NCBI GenBank assembly: GCA_014898415.1
Contig: RCTD01000038.1
Location: 124,001-188,000, forward strand
DNA from: Stromatinia cepivora
Taxonomy: Eukaryota > Ascomycota > Leotiomycetes > Helotiales > Sclerotiniaceae
DNA: 64,000 nucleotides
Reading direction: 5' to 3'
A program made the translations under genes and the position numbers. The notes under the pieces are model-generated. The model did not search any database. It was not told the origin of the DNA and saw only the letters and a list, made by a program, of their open reading frames with translations. Each line of letters opens with the position of its first letter. Position 1 is the stretch's first letter. Shown here piece after piece: positions 25,209 through 37,825 of the stretch.

Positions 25209-27826
25209 TTTTGATGATAAGAAATTTGAGATTGATGATATCGATGGATGAAGATTTTGAAGTTTGTCGTACGGTGAAAAAATGAGTGCTTGAATAAGAA
25301 AATCGTTGATAAGCTTCAATCAATGAAGTAATGAATGTAGATAGTCACCGAGGACTGTGTAAATGAATGTGATGGTAGAAAAGAAGCGTTTGTTGAATGA
25401 TGAAATTGACAGTCAGTTTGGCCAAGGGAAAGATACTTATACAAACAAACGTAAAGAATGGGATCTAGACCTGTATCATCAGATGAACTGATTAGATTAG
25501 TACAGGGAACCAAATATCCCAGTCATCCTCGAAAAAGTGATGATATGTTGTTTGTGAAACTCCCCTTCAAAGGGGATTTCAAAAAGAGCTAGAAACATGA
25601 TTAAAAGCTTATTTATGCTGGTCATAAAGCTTGAAATAGATTGGATGAAAATTGATTGTAAACGATGTTCAATAGGCAAAGGATTCATTCATGGCGGTAA
25701 ATAGCAATATCAATATATTTGTTGCTCGGCATGGATATTTTGATTTGAGAAGGATGATGGATGACCCACCGGCTTCAATGCGACCAATATCCGATAACTC
25801 GTACCCTACTCGGGGTATTCAACCACCATGGATTATTTACTCTAATCTATAAAACATAATTATATAATATTATCAGATATTTACTCTAATCTATAAAATA
25901 TAATTATATAATATTATCAAAAATGACTCCCCCCCCCAACATCCAAAAATCCAAACCCCCGCATACGGATATCCGATAGATATTCCACAGGATATTTATA
26001 GTCGCCCGGTCCTAATGAGAGGAGATTAGATGAATTATGGAAAATTCATCATTTTAAAGCGTTGGTAAGGATATGAAACACGGATCTCGTTTAATTAAGC
26101 TTGCTGTAAATTCGTTTGGTCTGTGTTGTACTTTGTTTTGTGGTTCCCATTCAACAAACGTTCATCAGAACAATCTAGATAAAAAGCTTCGATGGAATAA
26201 CCAATAATAGTTCAATTAAAAGCTTTGTTTGAAACTGCTGATGACTTCGATTGATTAAACTTTCCATCCCATCAATTAGATCCCACCGTGTCACCAAATA
26301 TGGAGCCTATAAATTGAGTCGAAAGGGGCGGCGCTAGATTGCATGCCTTTTTTTTCTTTTTGGCGGTTACGATGGTATGTATTGTCGCCAGGATGAAATA
26401 TCAAAAGAAGCAATTCACCATCCGTGATATCCGAGCGACTGTCCCAATGTAGCAAACAGAGCGCCTACAGTTTCTTCATCGCTCAGTATGCCAGATTAAG
26501 ATATGGTGGACTCGATATGACCTTTTATTATCTATTCACTTCGGACGAGTGTTTCGAAGAAAGATTTCAAAAATCCTCCGAACGAGATAATAATTGAGTG
26601 GAACTTCAATTGTAACTAATGCTTGGTACTGAATGGCGATAAAGGAAGCAAGCGCCGTTAAATGCTGACAGCAGCAGTTTAATAGCATCTGAGAAATCAT
26701 CGTGTTCCTAGACACTAGGATGGAGGAAGAGACCCCAGGAAATCCAAGGATCTTTGTTGATTATTCGACAGAAAGGTAAATTTAGTTGCTGCTCAGGTTC
26801 TTGTTTATACTTTTCGAATTTCGTGGAAGGTTTGTTCGACTTGTCCGTGATTGGACCGGTCGATATTTTGCAAAAGGTATGCTACGTGACACTCCTCGAG
26901 GAAATTGATATTTGAGACGAGATATTCAAGAGCCAGTAGACAATCAACATACTTCCATCCCACAATCAAAACGATATCGCGCCACTCACTCCATCAAACA
27001 GGTTGGCAAGGAGCATTTGGAAATAGGTATAGGTATGTTGTGGTATGCATGATGCTATTCGGGTGAATCCATGAGACTTTCTAGTGGAGTGGAAATACAG
27101 AATTTAACACTCCGCAATGCGTTATTAGACTTTGCTGCGGATGCTATACTAGAGTACCTAGAGATATCCACACATCCATAAATCAATATCCGATGAAACA
27201 ATACATTCCAAGGAGCCATTATCGCATGAGGTTATCTTATCATAAAGCTCGATTTAACATAGAGTATAATTCTCGTATCGGAGGAAAGGTTGTCCCGACC
27301 GATTTCAATATCCTCCGAACTATAAAGCAAACTCTCCGATGTTCTCAATATCTCATCTTTCGATATTGGGTATTCGCGTAGTAAAAGTGTTCAGTTCGTG
27401 TTAGTGATGAATAAATTTCGTTTAGAGGCTGGGAATGTTCTTTTTGACTTCCATTTCCGATTGTCGGTGCAATCTTTCGTCGTGTTTATGGTGACCAAGG
27501 TGTATCGCAACGCGAACCCCCTGCCAGATCCTGAAAATAGGTTTAATCTTGGCCTTGCTATACTTTTTGTCTAAATCTTGGCCATTCATGCCCTTATTAT
27601 GTAAAGAGAAGTTTAGTTAAGTGCTTTTTTCAGAAGATCACTAATTATGTAGAGAAGAGGTGAGAAAGTAACTAGTGGAAATTCAGACTGAAAACTACTG
27701 TTATTCTACAGATCCGAAGTCTGTATGCATGCTGTGACGCTGTGAAATTACAATCAATTATCCCCCATCAGGTCCCTTCCATATACCCCAGAATTATACC
27801 CCAACTCTTCGTCAATTCACCATTTC
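25209..27826. other. Intergenic region with a 44-bp tandem duplication
   Basis: The first 250 bp are the promoter of the AA9 gene. At 25836-25923 a 44-bp AT-rich unit starting TTTACTCTAATCTATAAAA is present twice in tandem, followed by a short C run. No gene is seen in the remaining 1.9 kb. Confidence 0.5.
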
Positions 27827-28687
27827 TCATCTCGTAGATTTCGTTTCCAAAAACAATTCGCTTCCTTGCCGTCTGAGTGCGGGGCGGGTATCACGAGCCC
27901 CTTTAAAACGCTCGCGGTTAGAATCCCTGTGTGATGTTTGAGTAGTACAAGAACCTTGACCATCACCAGTAATGCGAGGTGCAGAAACCGAAGCCTTCTT
28001 CCTAGATGCCGAGTCCTGATTATATCCAGAATTGGAAGTTCTGGCTCCGGTATTAGTAGTCTTTGCTCTCGTTTTAGATTTTCTACCACTGTCACTGTCA
28101 CCACTTTTGCCACTATCACTGTCACTGCTCCAATCAAAATGTGACTGCGGTGTTTTTGGCGCTTTTAACTTCTCGCGTCTTTGAGGAAGAGAAGAGTTAG
28201 TTTCTTGAGTTAATTCTTTAGCGTAAGGTCTCGAAATCTTTGGGTGCGGAGTGCCGCTGTGCGCTCTATGCTGCGCGGAAGTCGAGATATCTTTTGGTTT
28301 GGTGGTAGGGGGTCTTCGTTCACGTGCTGCGCGACGATTGGCTTCTACGGCGGTTAAATACTCAAGTTCGTCTGGGACATCACCGGGAATTAGACTATCA
28401 CCCTGAGGATACGGTAACCTCTGTCTTGCAGTCTCAGAGCGTCGTGAAATTTGTCTACTGGAGGGCCTTGACCCACGAGTAGAATGTCGAGAACCAGACG
28501 ATGACTCATTGCCATCGCTTTCTTGTGCTTGGAAATTTATATTTTCAATGCCTTGAGAGATTTGGTCGGTAATATTTACTGGCCGCTTAGGCTTTGGTTG
28601 CTTCACACGCAGGTTTCTGTACCTGTTAAACCAGGGATCTGCTAGCGCAGCTTCAATTTGATCTTGGAGGCTTGGATCATGACTCAT
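27827..28687 (-). CDS. Disordered basic protein, hypothetical
   Basis: Single uninterrupted frame of 286 codons from an ATG at 28687. It starts MSHDPSLQDQIEAALADPWF, an amphipathic segment that is the only part likely to be folded. The rest is low-complexity, rich in Ser, Arg, Lys, Pro and Gln, with SRHSTRGSRPSSR and an SDSDSGKSGDSDSG acidic-serine run followed by basic RKSKTRAK. The pattern (SR/RS pairs, acidic serine block, basic blocks) is common in nuclear RNA- or chromatin-associated proteins, but no domain was recognised and no function is claimed. The frame is long for this base composition, and codon use looks like the neighbours. Confidence 0.7.
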   Translation of the reverse strand: MSHDPSLQDQIEAALADPWFNRYRNLRVKQPKPKRPVNITDQISQGIENINFQAQESDGNESSSGSRHSTRGSRPSSRQISRRSETARQRLPYPQGDSLIPGDVPDELEYLTAVEANRRAARERRPPTTKPKDISTSAQHRAHSGTPHPKISRPYAKELTQETNSSLPQRREKLKAPKTPQSHFDWSSDSDSGKSGDSDSGRKSKTRAKTTNTGARTSNSGYNQDSASRKKASVSAPRITGDGQGSCTTQTSHRDSNRERFKGARDTRPALRRQGSELFLETKSTR

Positions 28688-29625
28688 TGTCGTTGTTTAC
28701 TACTGATATTTGCAACGAAACGTTATTCTTTAAGGGTTGATAGACGTATGAGTATAAAAGAGAGCGGTGACGACCAACATAAATGTATGCGCAATTGACG
28801 AAATCACTGTGACAAATGGTATGAATGAAGCTTGGAATTCCTTATGAGAAGAAAGGCCTTTTATATCAACGTTGGAAGCTCTACATAATAACCTTTGCTA
28901 TTCTCTCAAAGTCGACTTCCCGTCACTCAAAAGAGACCTCTTTTTCCAACAACTAATTCCTGCAGTAAGGTCAGTGGCGGTACAGGTACAAACCATTGGA
29001 ATGACCACATAGTTTGAATGATAAATGGCAGCCAGAATAGGTCAACAAAAGGCCTATAGATTTTCAAACTCAAAATTTCGAGAAATTAATGAACACATTT
29101 GGGAATGAGACCATGGATGTTGACACTTGACATTGGTTGTGAATCTTGCAATGCCTTCCATGCCTTACACCATCATACATGCTAGATTTGCACTGCAATT
29201 TTTATTCATCGCTCTAAAATTTTTAGAATCCGTAAGACTGGTCTATGACTCACAATAGCCAGGCCTAATTGACCACTGAAGTTTATCTTCTTGACACTTG
29301 ACCTAACCCCACTAGGAATGTAGTATGTAAAGAACTTTCCTTCGACCTTCAATCTGACAAATAGGATATTGACCCGGTGGTACATTCGCAGCATTTAATG
29401 AAAATAGGACAATGCAAGAGGATTTGAGGTCCCTCAATATGATGGTATGCCAGGCGTTGGAAGCGTTGGGGGTTAATGTGACCGACATATTGGAGATAAT
29501 CACAAGCAGGTAGTCATGTGCATGTATGAGCACATATGAGCAGCTAATACGTTGATTGAAGTAGTGACGTATAAATTGCAACAAAAAGGGCATGGTGTCT
29601 CCACAATGTCCTGTATGGGTTTGTA
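28688..29625. other. Intergenic region upstream of the disordered-protein gene
   Basis: About 940 bp between the start of the disordered-protein gene and the TA target of TIR copy C. It should contain the promoter of that gene; nothing else is recognised. Confidence 0.4.
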
Positions 29626-30018
29626 CAGAGGTTGATAGGGAAAGTATTGTAAAACACACCAAAAAATGATTGTACTTGCTCTACAAATAAAGGCTTTAAT
29701 CAATCATATCGTTATACTGATTGAAAATTTATATAATGAAAACTAATTGGTTAAAGTATTATAAATTCTTTATTTTCTGATAAAAATTATTCAAGAATCT
29801 ATTTAAAAGCTATTCACAATTTATTAAAATTTTTAGAATCTTTAAAAATTTTAAAATTATAAAATTGTTGAAATTTCATTGAAATCTTCAAAATTCGAAA
29901 TTTTGAGGGGGAATAACTCAATATCTATTCGGGTTCTTTAAAATAGTATCAAAAGATAGAAAAAATAGTAATATGTAAGGTAAAAAATGTCTTACATTAC
30001 TTACCCTTTCAACCTCCG
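29626..30018 (+). mobile_element. TIR element (MITE-like), copy C
   Basis: 393 bp bounded by CAGAGGTTGATAGGGAAAGT and ACTTACCCTTTCAACCTCCG, with TA at 29624-29625 and 30019-30020. Terminal repeats are about 30 bp and imperfect. The interior is AT-rich and matches copies A and B. No coding capacity. This uninterrupted copy defines the family's size. Confidence 0.8.
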
Positions 30019-31411
30019 TATAAAATATCGAGTGTTTCCATCGCCATCAAGAAAGGATTGCCAAAAGTGTTCTACGAAATATATTTGTTAAATCAAAGAG
30101 TTGTGTCTATTCTGATATCTAACGTCCAGTAGGAACGCCATCGAAGATTCCTCCTGGGCTAGGACTGTCAAATTTATCCTGGCGGTTCGAGTAAAGTTGT
30201 TCGGAAGCGAATCGAGGAACATCCCCCTACCAACGTTGCAACTAGATTGAGCGTTTATAATTACGAACAACTTTCATGTAGATGATTCTACGTACATAAT
30301 CGGTAGTGTTCGAATAAAACATCATATTGGCCAAAATTTCACCATGCTGAAGTCCAATTCAATCCATTCATCTTATGAATCTTCGGCAAATTCATATTGG
30401 ACGTAGGAAAGAGAAAAGAACGTTTGAAACACCCAACATTCAACGTCCAACAGGAAAGTTCGTAGATATGGGCGCTAGAATCTTACGCCAAGATTCCTTT
30501 TGCTGGTCGAAATCCAGGCGTTACACTTAGATTATTAATAATTCTTCACCCCACTTAACCTAATCCTCAGCTTAATCTATTCGATTCCAACTTCATCTCC
30601 GCGATAAGGTTGGCAAGCTTTTATCGCATCAATGGAAGGTTTAATATATCATTGCCAATACCGTTATATAATTAGGCCTTAGGTTGAACGCATGGCGAAT
30701 GTTACACTGCATAGATTCCATCCAATGCATTGTACTTGGTACCGATCAAATAACCAGATGAACAGTGAGTGGATGAAGGAGGTAGGCGAAACGGCAGTTT
30801 GTCCGCGCTTGGAATCTCAAATACCGCACGGGGTCGGAACATTAGGTTATGCCTACTGTCTAATCTCAAACACCCTAAGACTCCCATCCACTTACCCCAA
30901 ATTCGAATCGTTCGACCGATCGAATCAAATTGATCTTTTCCATTTGCAAATAACACTCTATCTCTTTCGGAACCGCTTGGATCTTGGATATAAGAGATGA
31001 AGTGGTCTGAAAAGAGCATCATAGTCAATGGATTCTCGACTTCTTGGCAATCATTGTCAACCATTTGACAAGGTTATTGAGTAACATTTAGATGCATGAA
31101 GTTTATGGTAGGGCTACTGGGACATTACTATTGCATGAATGGGCGCAAGGATATATATGAAAGTTTAAATATGAAGTTTTATATATTCCGATGAGTTCGC
31201 CCTCTTCGATATTTTCTTTTCAACCACATCAAAGCAAGTCTTTCTCTATTTCTACCTCTATCATTCCCTTTTCACTTACCACACTTTCTTTTTGATTTTA
31301 ATCATTTGCATTCATTCAGCTGGTCTAACATCTCAATTCCTTGTGAATTTTTCTATCATTTGATTACCAAATTCGTTCATTTCTTCCAAATCCCCACAAA
31401 TCTCATTCAAA
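30019..31411. promoter_or_regulatory. Intergenic region and promoter of second AA9 gene
   Basis: The last 270 bp look like a strong fungal promoter and leader: AT-rich TATA-like ATATATATGAAAG and TTTATATATTCC (about 31146-31190), then a long CT-rich stretch up to the start codon. A 120-codon open frame on the minus strand (31064-30702) begins with ATG but has no recognised domain; it may be a small gene or chance. Confidence 0.4.
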
Positions 31412-32384
31412 ATGTCATTCTCTAAGCTCACCACTTTCGCCGGTCTGGTTGCCACAGTTGCTGCCCATGGCTACGTTTCTGGTATTGTAGCTGGTGGAAC
31501 CTAGTAAGTTAAAGCTTCGAGCAAAAGTATAATGATGGAAATACTAATGTAAAAATAGCTACACCGGATGGCTCGTCAACTATGCATACCAACACCCAAT
31601 GCCAGATTCGATCGGTTGGTCAAATGCCAATCTCGATCTCGGATTCACTTCACCATCCGCCTATGCCACTGGTGATATCATCTGTGCTAAAAATGGTACC
31701 AATGCTGCTCTTTCAGCTAGCGTCGCTGCTGGTGATACCATTGATTTCCAATGGACCGTTTGGCCCGACTCTCATCACGGCCCAGTCATCACCTATTTGG
31801 CAAACTGTAACGGAGACTGCAGTACCGTCGATAAAACTACTCTTGAATTCTTCAAGATCGACGAAGGTGGATTGATCGATGACACCACTGTCCCCGGAAC
31901 CTGGGCTTCCGACAAAATGATCGCCAACAACAATACATGGGCCGCCACCATTCCAGCCGATCTAGCTCCTGGAAACTACGTCGCTCGTCATGAAATCATT
32001 GCTCTCCACAGTGCCGGGAGTGCTGGAGGTGCTCAAAATTACCCTCAATGTATTAACTTGAAAGTCACTGGTAGCGGTACTCTTGCTCCATCCGGTACCC
32101 TCGGCGAGAAACTTTACACTCCTACCGATCCAGGTATCTTGGTCAACATCTATGCTAAATTGACCTACACTATCCCCGGCCCACCCATGTACAACGCAAC
32201 TGGAGCCGCTACTGGAGCCGCCGGAAAACCCGCTTCAGCAACCTCTGCTCCCGTTGCCCTTTCTACCCCAGCTGTTGTTTCTAAAGCTTCAACCCCAACT
32301 ACAATGATTACATCCATTGCTCCTGCTGCTACCTCGGTTGCCGCTTCATCTGGTGGTAGTGGTGGTGATAGCTGTGACGCATAA
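31412..32384 (+). CDS. AA9 lytic polysaccharide monooxygenase, secreted
   Basis: Second secreted copper oxidase of the cellulose-active AA9 family. Exons 31412-31503 and 31559-32384 join in frame to 305 residues. The signal peptide is residues 1-18 (ending VAA), exposing His19 in HGYVSG. Remaining active-site parts are [21 protein letters not shown] and [12 protein letters not shown]. It is a clear paralogue of the AA9 gene at 24020-25208: same MSFSK start, same intron after the first 31 codons, and long near-identical blocks such as [13 protein letters not shown]. It lacks one intron of that paralogue (the one after the HHGP codons). The C-terminal tail is short, Ala/Ser/Pro-rich and ends [10 protein letters not shown], with no CBM1. 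The two copies face away from each other across 6.2 kb. Confidence 0.94.
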
Positions 32385-32980
32385 GCGTTTCAGCCTTTCC
32401 TGCACGAGATTTGATATCTTATGATTGATTGATTGATAGATAGATGGATAGATGGGACTAGATTGGATTGGATTGGATAGATGAGAGATTGTCTTCAATG
32501 TATATATACCTTTTTGATAGAGGACTCTTTTTGTACTTCTACTATCACACACACAAACCATCGTTTAGAAATGATAGAAGTTTTAGGATATTTTCTCTTT
32601 TTTTTGTGGAATGATTTGTGCTGTGACTTGAAGTTTGTTCTAGATGAAACAACTATAAAAAGAGCCCGTACATTGATCATGATTACTAATAAATAGTTTT
32701 TCTAAGAATAGTATCTAGAAGTTTACATCTGTCTGTAGTTCTATATATAGTAGTATTTTCGAAGAACAAACGTTGGTTCTTTAGAACAGACAAAAATTGA
32801 TAAAGTTTGTTTCCCTGGTTTTGAATTTCTGCGATTTGAACTCTTTTCTCTTTAAAATTGCGGGGGATTTAGGGAAGGTGTGTAACTGACTAGGATGAAG
32901 GGTTTCAAGTTCACTCGCAAGAAGAGGATTTGAATAACAGAGAGAGAATAATAAGAGAGAGCATTTATTTTACTGCATGT
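32385..32980. other. 3' region of second AA9 gene
   Basis: Contains a short GATTGATTGATAGATAGATGGATAGATGG simple repeat just after the stop codon (about 32422-32455) and the probable polyadenylation region. No gene seen. Confidence 0.4.
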
Positions 32981-33925
32981 GATGAGATGTGCAATATAAA
33001 ATCCTTGAGGTTTGAGTCATGAGAAAGTCATGTGGACAATTTATGATTGGTTGGGTTGGACGGATGAGTGATTGAGAAAAAGGAGGACGGAGAAATCATA
33101 GAACTGAATACAGTTAGACCCAAACCGAGTTTGTTCAGTTTATACGGTAATGAACAATGAGATACGCAACATAATGTTTCCCCTATTGAGAGTCACGGGA
33201 ATACCAAATACTTGCTCTATGATTGGTTGTTACAATCGATTGAGCAATCATGCAACGAGATTTACTGTTGCAAATATGATATGCAACATAATGTTTCTCC
33301 TCTTGAAAATCACGGGAAATTTCATATGAAAGTATGTGATTGGTTGATTAAGTATCGGTAGATAAAATAATAATGAGAAACCATACAGCGAGATTTACTC
33401 TTCTAAATATGATATGCAACAAAACATCCCTTCAGTAAAGAATCACGGGAAATTTCATATGAAGGTGTGTGATTGGTTGAAGAGCATAGGGTTTCATTTG
33501 AAAAACTTTTATTCAATGGACGAAGAGGAGTGAAAGATCCAAATACGATATGCAACATAAAAATCCGAACTTCCGAGTCACGAGAAGATCATGTGGAAGG
33601 ATTTCTATTGGTTTGTACCACAGGTGCGAAAAATTGACAGATGCATGTTTTCGCAGTGCGGTGCTCTTCGAGAAATAAGATGTGCAACATAACTCTCCTT
33701 CTCTAGAGTCACGAGAAAATTATGTGGAAGGATTTTTATTGGTTGGATGGATGGCATCGGCATTATTTCCCATTATCGATTTTTTGTACGACCAGATTTA
33801 GAACTGCTTTTTTTAAACCTCACCGGTATTCTTTTGGAATGATTGCAATAAACTGAAAGACTGATGTTTTTAGAGTGAAAAAATGAGATATACAATATTT
33901 GGAATTTTTGACATCACGGATAAAG
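32981..33925. repeat. Degenerate seven-unit array with repeated ATTGGTT (CCAAT) boxes
   Basis: A composite unit recurs about seven times. Its order is GAT(A/G)TGCAACATAA, then about 10-20 bp, then GAGTCACG(G/A)GAA, then TCAT(A/G)TG, then (T)GATTGGTTG. Units begin near 32984, 33161, 33277, 33410, 33547, 33678 and 33885; the last is the most decayed. Spacing is about 117-137 bp for the central copies and 180-207 bp at the edges. Inverted CCAAT boxes (ATTGG) lie at the end of six units. No coding potential. It may be an old satellite, a regulatory array or a decayed repeat. Confidence 0.6.
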
Positions 33926-33956
33926 TCCGCTTGAGTAGATTCCTTGCAATAGGAAT

Positions 33957-34735
33957 TTATTCACGAACCTTCACAAACCGGACAGGGCGTAAAATACCGT
34001 AGCCACCCTGCGGAAAGTCCCTCCATTCAAAGACCCAATTGAAATCAAGAACTTGGACCCAGGTCATGAAGATATTGTGAGTTCTGCGTTCAAATAATTG
34101 AGAGACATATTCTTCAATTCTATACTGGTCAGATCCGCCCGGCGGGAAGTGAGATGCTGTGCTTCCGTACAATGGTCAAGAAACGGATGATGTGCCAGAT
34201 GATCACTCAATTCATCTGATTTCATCGATCGATCGCTAGCTAGGTTATCCAAGGATCGATACGTATCACATATGAAAGCGAGCTCTTGATGCCTCTTTGG
34301 TTTCATACCCAATTAACCGAGAAATTAAGCTAAGGAGTTCCCTTGGTATGCTCGGAGACTTGGGTAAATTTTACCACCAAGTATCCTATACGTTCATCTT
34401 CGACGATTGTTTTTCATGCTTCGATGTGTTTGATGTATAAATTCATCAGCCATGATTCGTAGTATGAGTCTGATCTCTTGGCTGCGCTTGCAATGCCGTT
34501 TATCTCGTAGCTTGTGAATAGCCTCATTACAAAAGTCCAAAGAAGCAAGATATTCTGTATCTTCTGGAGCAGAGATTGCAAACCTTATGGAAATGCCCTT
34601 CATAATAGCAAGTTCGGTATAAGCAGTCGGACTTCCATGGGAGTATCTTTGCCTCTTTGAATATAGTGTACAAATAGTCACAGCCCTGCGGGACCTAACA
34701 TGCAAGTGAAACCACGGCAATAACCCCACCAGCAC
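33957..34735 (-). pseudogene. Possible broken or spliced gene relic
   Basis: Three minus-strand open segments (34735-34394, 34312-34064 and 34172-33957) have protein-like composition, for example MKGISIRFAISAPEDTEYLA, PKRHQELAFICDTYRSLDN and FMTWVQVLDFNWVFEWRDF. The last two overlap in different frames with no good splice pair between them, which suggests a frameshift, and the first ends in a stop before the second. No family was recognised. It could be a pseudogene or a gene whose introns were not resolved by eye. Confidence 0.3.
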
Positions 34736-36920
34736 CCTCTAACCCTTCCAATCTATGACCAAAACTTATCAAGAACAGGTTATCAAAACGAAGATTTACG
34801 AGAAGATGGGGATATTAAGACGAAGGTCTTGGATTGAGAGAGAGAGTGGGGTGTGCAAGTTAAATGGCATTGCAGTGTGGCTGAGAGCTATAACCACAGT
34901 CCTTCTTGTGTAGTAATTAATATCCAAGATTGGAAAATATCGTTGGAGGCTCGAATCAAGAATCAAGAATATGGAAAAAGGTAAGTAAGATTACAAGTTT
35001 GAAATCATTTTCCGGCCAATGCTTCAACCTCCACTGAGAGTTTGGGGGGGTTTTTTTTCCAAATATTTTTATATCACGCGAAAGCAATCGCGAATCATGC
35101 AAAAGTTAGACGATGAGATAGTGATAAGGCTGGCTATCGTCTCCGAGGTTCTCATGATTGAATCTCCGAAGTTTGGATCGGTGGCTAAGAAAATGCATGA
35201 CGTGAGTTGGATTGTGGTGGACGAGTGTAAGAATAGGTAAAGATTCAAAGCCTCACTGAATGAATTTGAGAACTGAAGGGTAGTACTTGATTGATTGAAT
35301 TGATCAAAAACCGTGCCCGAGTTAATGTAAATTTTTGTTTGTGGAGTGAGAAATCATCGGAGCGATGTGAAATGTATTGACGCCAAAATGCTCATCGGGC
35401 ATGACGCGACACCGTAATTTGTGGCACCAAAAATGCAAGCACAATCCTCTAAATGTCACACCAGGAACCATTGAGGTCGATGTCTAGACTCCAAAGCTCG
35501 ACGTGTATTCCCAACCCCCTCAAATGGCTCCCTGCAACTTCGCAGGTGGCAGATATTATTCAGTGGTAAGTTGTGATTTAGTTCCTGACGAGGATTTAAG
35601 CAAACTCTAGACTGCGGATCTCTGATTCTTAGAACATTCTTAGAACCCATTCTCTGAAACAGAAGAAGCGAACGATGCTTGTTAGACATTTGGAAGTTGC
35701 AGCGGGGTAGTAATGAGCTTCATGGACAAGCATGCACATTTTCTTTTCGACATTTCAGACCTTATATACCAACTTGCAGAGCAAGATATCCAACTTTAAA
35801 TACACGGAGAAGACCCAGCTTGGCGATTCGAGGTCTCCGAAACAGTCAAACAGAATGATGGTAGAGCTCGCTCGAACACATATCAGACATCGTTATGCAG
35901 TGGGTTCCACCTGATATTCTAATCACAGGATCTACTCATCTCCTCGGACGGTTATGCTGTGTACCATTGTACGAATGAAACGATACATCTTCGGGATACA
36001 CAAGATGAAATTAATTGTCTCGCGTCTGAAAAATAATGTACATGACAAGTAGAGAAAACGAAAATGGGAAATGACGAGCATTCATCCGATGGCTTCCAAT
36101 AGCGTCTAAGCCGCAGCTCATCTCGAAACTTTTCGTTCAGCTGGAAATCTTCATATTCGCTGGCATATATTGTATGTATCTTGAACCTTGAGTCAAGGAC
36201 TGAATCATAAGTTCGCTTGTGGCGGTAGACTAGGGATCGTCATGTCAACATACTCCGTATACCTAGCTCGGGAGCAAATCAGAAATGGGGACATGACAAT
36301 GATAAATCTATGGATAATTCTCATTCTCAATTTAATCTATACCTGCTTTCAAATATCATTTATCAAATTCTTCCAAACTTCCAGAACAGTAACACTTTTC
36401 TTTTCAATAAGCACATCTCGTCCGACCCAACAATTTCATGACTCGCAAGCTTTTGTAAGCTTCTCTTACCTTCGATGGGTTCTATGGAGCTAAACATAAC
36501 CATTCAGAAAGTGTCAATTAGACACTGACTGACTGTATGCATTGATGGATGAACCGAGTTTTTTTACGACCAACGACCTGTTCAGCGATGATAGGAGAAT
36601 TGATTTGTTGGTGGGTCTTTTAGGGTTCAGTGGTTATTAATGTTTCTTTTTCTTACCTTTTATGAGGCTCACGAGATACACGAGATACACAACGCACACA
36701 CACACATACTTTTTTTTGGCCAGCATGCAACCAACCTACGATATTCAATTACCTATTCCCTTATTCCCTATCATGATGGCGGGCGGAGTAATTATTGGTG
36801 AATTTCAAATTCCGAAAATACTTTCAACTTCATGAATACCTTGACATTTTATTTTATTTTCTTTTCTTTTATTTTTAAAGATGCAGTGACAACAAATTCT
36901 TAGCAATTTACAAGGGAGGG
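34736..36920. other. Intergenic region, nothing firm
   Basis: A 77-codon frame at 35689-35456 (minus) and a 101-codon frame at 36188-36493 (plus) were considered and not supported. A CACACACACA run is present near 36697-36706. No repeats of note until the minisatellite. Confidence 0.4.
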
Positions 36921-37136
36921 TAGCTCAAATAGGTCAAATAGGTCAAATAGGTCAAATAGGTCAAATAGCTCAAATAGCTCAAATAGGTCAAATAGCTCAA
37001 ATAGCTCAAATAGGTCAAATAGGTCAAATAGGTCAAATAGGTCAAATAGCTCAAATAGGTCAAATAGGTCAAATAGCTCAAATAGGTCAAATAGCTCAAA
37101 TAGGTCAAATAGCTCAAATAGGTCAAATAGCTCAAA
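36921..37136. repeat. Nine-bp minisatellite with one binary site, 24 units
   Basis: Twenty-four perfect 9-bp units TAG(C/G)TCAAA, differing only at the fourth base. Read as C or G, the order is C GGGG CC G CC GGGG C GG C G C G C G C. All other bases are invariant. Its period is a multiple of three, so all frames stay open, but it lies outside any gene model. Confidence 0.95.
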
Positions 37137-37825
37137 TAGCTTACAAGCCATGACAGCCAAAAAAGCCCAAAAACTGAACGGCCCGTATGTAACTAATACG
37201 AATATAGTCTAGACTGTCTCTTTCCCCCTCATGTTCATTCATGGATAACCTCATTTTGACAAAAAATAAAAAAAATGTCTTCATTGGGGATTTTCTAGAA
37301 ATTGTGTGAATATCTATCTTCCTCTCACGCTTTGATGATACCAGCCATCTTGAATTTCTTTGAAATCATCTTAAATCCTAATACGGTATTTACTAATTAG
37401 ATAATTAGATAAAATGAATCAATCATTAATTCAATAATGATACAACAACTGTACTCAAAATAATCATTGGATAAATATGATAAAATTGCATAAAATTGCA
37501 TAAAGTGGATAGGATATGAAAATGTAACCTATTCAAGGTTCAACAAAATTTTCATTTATCCTCAATTTCTGTTTACTAGGTATTCCATCGCACCATCTCC
37601 TCATCCCACCATAACAACCCATCAAAATTTTACCCTTGTCATTTTCCTTCCTTGTTATTTGTCCCATCTACCATATTTGGTTTTTTTACCTACCCCTCAC
37701 AAGTCTTATTGATTTTTTTCACCCAAACCTCCAAAGTCCTTCAATCTCCTCTTTTTTTCTTGTGTTGCCATCTCACAAGAAGGAAAGTGAAGTAGAAGAG
37801 AAAGTAAACATCCAGGTTCTCCCGG
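37137..37825 (+). promoter_or_regulatory. Promoter and CT-rich leader of the repeat-protein gene
   Basis: The region 37600-37800 is strongly pyrimidine-rich (CT and T runs), as in highly expressed filamentous-fungal genes. AT-rich sequence lies further upstream (37380-37520). No discrete factor site is claimed. Confidence 0.4.

Noticed and set aside
36900..37160. Frames coding LFDLFEL and LTYLSY repeats
   Set aside because: By-products of the 9-bp minisatellite.
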